6,456 nt of DNA from Anaerolineales bacterium (GTDB lineage: Bacteria > Chloroflexota > Anaerolineae > Anaerolineales > DRMV01): contig JALVOR010000080.1 in assembly GCA_027026295.1 (NCBI GenBank), positions 1-6,456 on the forward strand. Reading direction: 5' to 3'. Position 1 is the stretch's first letter. Every line of letters starts with the position of its first letter. Under the pieces are notes generated by a model. The model worked only from the letters and a program-made list of their open reading frames with translations, was not told the origin of the DNA and did not search any database. Below are positions 3,750 through 6,456 of the stretch, piece by piece. The translations under genes were made by a program, and so were the position numbers.

Positions 3750-5639
3750 ATGCTCTTCTCGAAGGCTTCTTCACGGTATTGGCTTGCCGTTTTGGCGCTC
3801 CTGATGGCGCTGGCACTTGGGGCTTGCAATTTTCCCTCTCCCACGCCAACCCCCGAACCCAGCCCAACGGCCCCTCCAACCTGCACACCTGCTCAACTGC
3901 AACGCCCCACCAATGGAGCGCCTGCAAATTGGGAAGTAGTGACAAACACGCTCACCCCAACGCTTTCGTGGGATTACCCAGGCTCTGGCTGTGTGCCGGA
4001 GGCCTATGAAATTGAGATGCGCACCGGCCCGTTTTTCAGCGCAACCGACGCCGTGACCATCACAATTTCAGGAACACAAACTTCGGTGGACTGGCCCTAT
4101 ACGCTGGACCCCGCCACCGAATATGCATGGGCAGTCAGGCCTATGTCGGGGGGAACGCGCGGGCTTTCTGGCGGTTTCTACAAATTTCTCACCGGCCCCA
4201 TGTGTGGAGGTGCCAGCGCATTGGTAGCGCCCGTATTGGTTGCCCCACCCGATGGAGCAACCTACGACGACATTCACGACGATGGGCTAATGTGGGAATA
4301 TCCAGAGCCCTGCTTACCCACAGGATACCGAATCGATGTTTCCCCCTCGCCCGACTTCTCCGACACTTCGCTGAGCGGGGGAACGGGGAACCCCTCCACA
4401 GTGTGGGGCGTGGGGCACCCCATGGAGTCCTGCCAAGTTTATTATTGGCGGGTTGCCGCCATGATAGACGGCACTTCAGGGCCCTGGTCTGAAGTACGCT
4501 CCTTCGTTACACCCTCAGGCGCGACAAGTGAAGATTGCTCTCCCGCCACCATCCAAGGCGTGGTATGGCATGATCTTTGCGCCACACCTGCTGACAACAC
4601 TTCACCCCTGCCAGAGGGTTGCGTGGAAGAATCCGACGGCAGTATACACGCGGATGGCATCCGACAAGCAGACGAACCTGGCATCGAAGGTGTGGAAGTC
4701 GCTTTGCACGCCAATGCGTGCAGTTCCCCCGTGGTGGCGGTCGCCGTCACGGATGCCAACGGGGCTTATACCTTTGACAACATCACAGCCATGGGACATT
4801 ACTGCGTGAGCGTGACAGCGGCCGATCCTGTCAACACCGCAATTTTAGTTCCGGGCACGTGGACTTACCCGGAAGGCTTCCTGGACACAGACCCTGCAAC
4901 AACCGATGTCATCACCGCCGTTGGTGAAACTTCCACGGCTGATTTCGGCTGGGATTACCAATTCTTACCCATTCCACCGATGAGCGGCGGCAACTCACCT
5001 TTCTTCCATCTGACGAAAAACGCCTTTTGTCGGGAAGGCCCCGGCAAGGCTTATCCCAAAGTGGCAACGCTGACCGCCGGCACAGAGGTGCCTGTGGAAG
5101 GCCGCCTGGCTAACAACAGTTGGCTCTATGTTTACTGGAAACCTTACGATGTACATTGCTGGGTAGCGACTTATCTGGGTGAAGCCAGTGGAATTGAAGA
5201 CATCGTTGTGTTGACCCCGCCGCCACCACCTCCCACAGCCACCCCTTCCGATACAACACCTCCCACAATTTCCGATGTCCACGCCTTGGAACGCATACTC
5301 CATTATGCCAGCACAGCCAGCACAAGTTGCAGCAACACCACGCTGCACGTGGCAGCCAGGGTAAGCGACGACGGCGGCATCACCCAAAACAACATCCAGT
5401 TGGTATACCGCCTGGTGCCTGATAGTGGTAGTGCCGGGGCATGGCAAACGGCCCCCGTGCATGACGCCGCGATGGGCGGCCAGTTCGGCTTTTGGGTAGA
5501 GATGAATACGAAAGAGGTCTATGCCTTTATGCAACGACACAACGGGCACGTCGAGTTTTACGTGAGGGCTGTGGACAACGTAGGTAACGCTGCGCAAAGC
5601 GCCACGCAAAGTGTGCCGCTGCAATATTGCAACAGGTAA
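3750..5639 (+). CDS. Large multidomain lipoprotein (FN3-like x2, SdrD/Cna-B-like, SH3, C-terminal Ig-like)
   Basis: The 629-residue product has a signal peptide with lipobox LGAC (lipidated Cys26) and a Pro/Thr linker (29-47). Two tandem FN3-like domains follow (about 54-151 and 158-255), each with a W-[DE]-Y-P...C-x-P-x-x-Y-x-I core (73-88 and 182-196) and a later YAWAV or YYWRV strand. Residues 267-403 read as an SdrD/Cna-B-type domain, starting GVVWHDLC and including ADEPGIEGVEVAL (307-319), TDANGAYTF (334-342) and a D-F-G-W end. Residues 419-477 resemble a bacterial SH3 domain (CREGPGKAY...W...CWVATYL). A second proline-rich linker (489-505) leads to a beta-sandwich-like C-terminus (506-629) with FYVRAVDNVGNAA. 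Fourteen cysteines besides Cys26 suggest disulfides. The layout indicates an extracellular anchored adhesion or wall/ligand-binding scaffold; the ligand is unknown and no enzyme motif is seen. The gene has its own promoter, structured leader and terminator. Confidence 0.9.
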   Translation: MLFSKASSRYWLAVLALLMALALGACNFPSPTPTPEPSPTAPPTCTPAQLQRPTNGAPANWEVVTNTLTPTLSWDYPGSGCVPEAYEIEMRTGPFFSATDAVTITISGTQTSVDWPYTLDPATEYAWAVRPMSGGTRGLSGGFYKFLTGPMCGGASALVAPVLVAPPDGATYDDIHDDGLMWEYPEPCLPTGYRIDVSPSPDFSDTSLSGGTGNPSTVWGVGHPMESCQVYYWRVAAMIDGTSGPWSEVRSFVTPSGATSEDCSPATIQGVVWHDLCATPADNTSPLPEGCVEESDGSIHADGIRQADEPGIEGVEVALHANACSSPVVAVAVTDANGAYTFDNITAMGHYCVSVTAADPVNTAILVPGTWTYPEGFLDTDPATTDVITAVGETSTADFGWDYQFLPIPPMSGGNSPFFHLTKNAFCREGPGKAYPKVATLTAGTEVPVEGRLANNSWLYVYWKPYDVHCWVATYLGEASGIEDIVVLTPPPPPPTATPSDTTPPTISDVHALERILHYASTASTSCSNTTLHVAARVSDDGGITQNNIQLVYRLVPDSGSAGAWQTAPVHDAAMGGQFGFWVEMNTKEVYAFMQRHNGHVEFYVRAVDNVGNAAQSATQSVPLQYCNR

Positions 5640-5680
5640 GATCTGCTCTATATTTTGAGCAAGCGCTCCTGAAATCGATT

Positions 5681-5715
5681 GAGGCCTGATGGTTTTCCCA
5701 TCAGGCCTCTTCGTT
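5681..5715. terminator. Terminator between convergent genes
   Basis: A perfect 12-bp stem (5681-5692 with 5698-5709) with the 5-base loop TTTTC lies 41 bases after the large lipoprotein stop. It is followed on the plus strand by TTCGTT, a weak U-tract, and on the minus strand by an A/T-rich but broken tract. It probably serves the plus-strand gene and may also stop transcripts of the ABC gene, whose stop codon is 57 bases away. Confidence 0.75.
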
Positions 5716-5765
5716 GCTCACTTCGCCTCTCCTTATCATAACCTTCGATTGCATCGGGCACGCCA

Positions 5766-6456
5766 CTAAAACACATGCACCGCCGAAGCCTTGAAAGCCA
5801 CGAACACCTCCCCGCCCGGGCGCAGGCGCAGGGCCTCGCGGGCGCGGCTGGTGATGGCGCTCACGAAGCGCACCGGCTTGCCCCCCTCACCTTCTACCAC
5901 CACGCCAACGTAAACCAGCGCCCCGCGCGGCTCAATGCTTTCCACCCGCCCGCGAAACACATTCCGCTGGCTGGTTTCCAAAGGCTGGGGGGCGAGCACC
6001 ACATCTTCGGGGCGCACCGCGACATGCACCTCGCCCCGCAAATCCGTCACGGCGTAAATCACCGCGCCGCCCAAGTCTAACCGCGCCATGCCCTCGCCCG
6101 CGGGTTCGGCGCGGGCCGCGAACAGGTTGCGCACGCCGACGAATTCCGCCACGAAGGGCGTGGCCGGGCGGCGGAAGATGTCTTCGGGCGTGCCCACCTG
6201 CTCCACCCGCCCCTGGTGCAGCACGGCCACCCGGTCGCCCAGGGCTACGGCTTCCTCGAAATCGTGGGTGACATGCAGCACCGTCGCACCCAAAGTGCGG
6301 TGCAGGCGGCGCAGTTCCCGCCGCAGGGCTTCCCGCCGCTGGGGGTCGAGGGCGCTCAGCGGTTCATCGAGCAGCAGCACCCGCGGCCCGCCCACCAGCG
6401 CCCGCGCCAGCGCCACCCGCTGGCGCTCCCCGCCGCTGAGGCGGGCGGGCTTGCGC
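5766..6456 (-). CDS. ABC transporter ATP-binding protein, probably molybdate/tungstate type; 5' end outside window
   Basis: The visible 229 residues are the C-terminal part of an ATPase that powers an importer. In order they show the ABC signature [15 protein letters not shown] (6-20), Walker B VLLLDEP (26-32), D-loop SALD (34-37) and H-loop THD with His64. A regulatory tail then carries AVRPEDV (146-152) and one TOBE domain (about 163-229) ending [11 protein letters not shown]. The TOBE pattern ([28 protein letters not shown]) resembles that of ModC/WtpC/TupC ATPases for molybdate or tungstate, more than the sugar or spermidine types. The substrate is therefore an inference. Walker A and the Q-loop, roughly the first 120 residues, must lie beyond the right edge. 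Reading continues upstream of the GTG at 6416 to the window edge, and the signature motif lies partly there, so that GTG is not the start. Permease and binding-protein genes are not in the window. Confidence 0.9.
   Translation of the reverse strand, partial: RKPARLSGGERQRVALARALVGGPRVLLLDEPLSALDPQRREALRRELRRLHRTLGATVLHVTHDFEEAVALGDRVAVLHQGRVEQVGTPEDIFRRPATPFVAEFVGVRNLFAARAEPAGEGMARLDLGGAVIYAVTDLRGEVHVAVRPEDVVLAPQPLETSQRNVFRGRVESIEPRGALVYVGVVVEGEGGKPVRFVSAITSRAREALRLRPGGEVFVAFKASAVHVF

Noticed and set aside
4995..5624. 209-codon minus-strand frame inside the large lipoprotein gene
   Set aside because: It has no recognisable motif and lies antisense to recognisable SH3 and C-terminal domains of the plus-strand protein.

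Overview
The window looks like a bacterial chromosome fragment, most plausibly from the Chloroflexota (Anaerolineae-like). The reasons are extracytoplasmic lipoproteins with Thr/Pro linkers after the lipobox, a lipoprotein that strings together FN3-like, SdrD/Cna-B-like and SH3 domains, a TadE-type pseudopilin, high GC housekeeping genes, and promoters of the TTGACA / TGnTATnnT type. The taxon is an inference from style; no marker gene is present.

Left part, all on the minus strand: the start of a TadE-like pseudopilin (running off the left edge), a complete DUF711/UPF0210 protein whose best start is a GTG behind a GGAGG site, a 10-bp-phased repeat cluster of about 165 bp, and a complete O6-alkylguanine-DNA alkyltransferase (Ogt) whose last dozen residues are encoded by that repeat. 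A canonical minus-strand terminator separates ogt from the next gene.

Middle: two divergently transcribed lipoprotein genes. A small one (206 aa, minus) and a large multidomain one (629 aa, plus) are fired from back-to-back sigma-70-type promoters whose -35 boxes are only 27 bp apart. Each has an unusually long, structured 5' leader (about 360 nt and about 250 nt), and in each leader a segment is exactly complementary to part of the ribosome-binding region of its own gene. In the large-gene leader a 12-nt segment near the transcript start is a perfect complement of the whole Shine-Dalgarno region about 190 nt downstream, with three hairpins in between, a riboswitch-like or thermosensor-like layout. 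This is the most interesting content of the window. I could not match either leader to a riboswitch class that I know.

Right part: a 12-bp-stem terminator sits between the convergent large lipoprotein gene and the 3' part of an ABC transporter ATPase, whose C-terminal TOBE domain resembles the molybdate/tungstate type. The ATPase runs off the right edge. Apart from the lipoprotein pair, which share one control region, the genes look like functionally independent neighbours.
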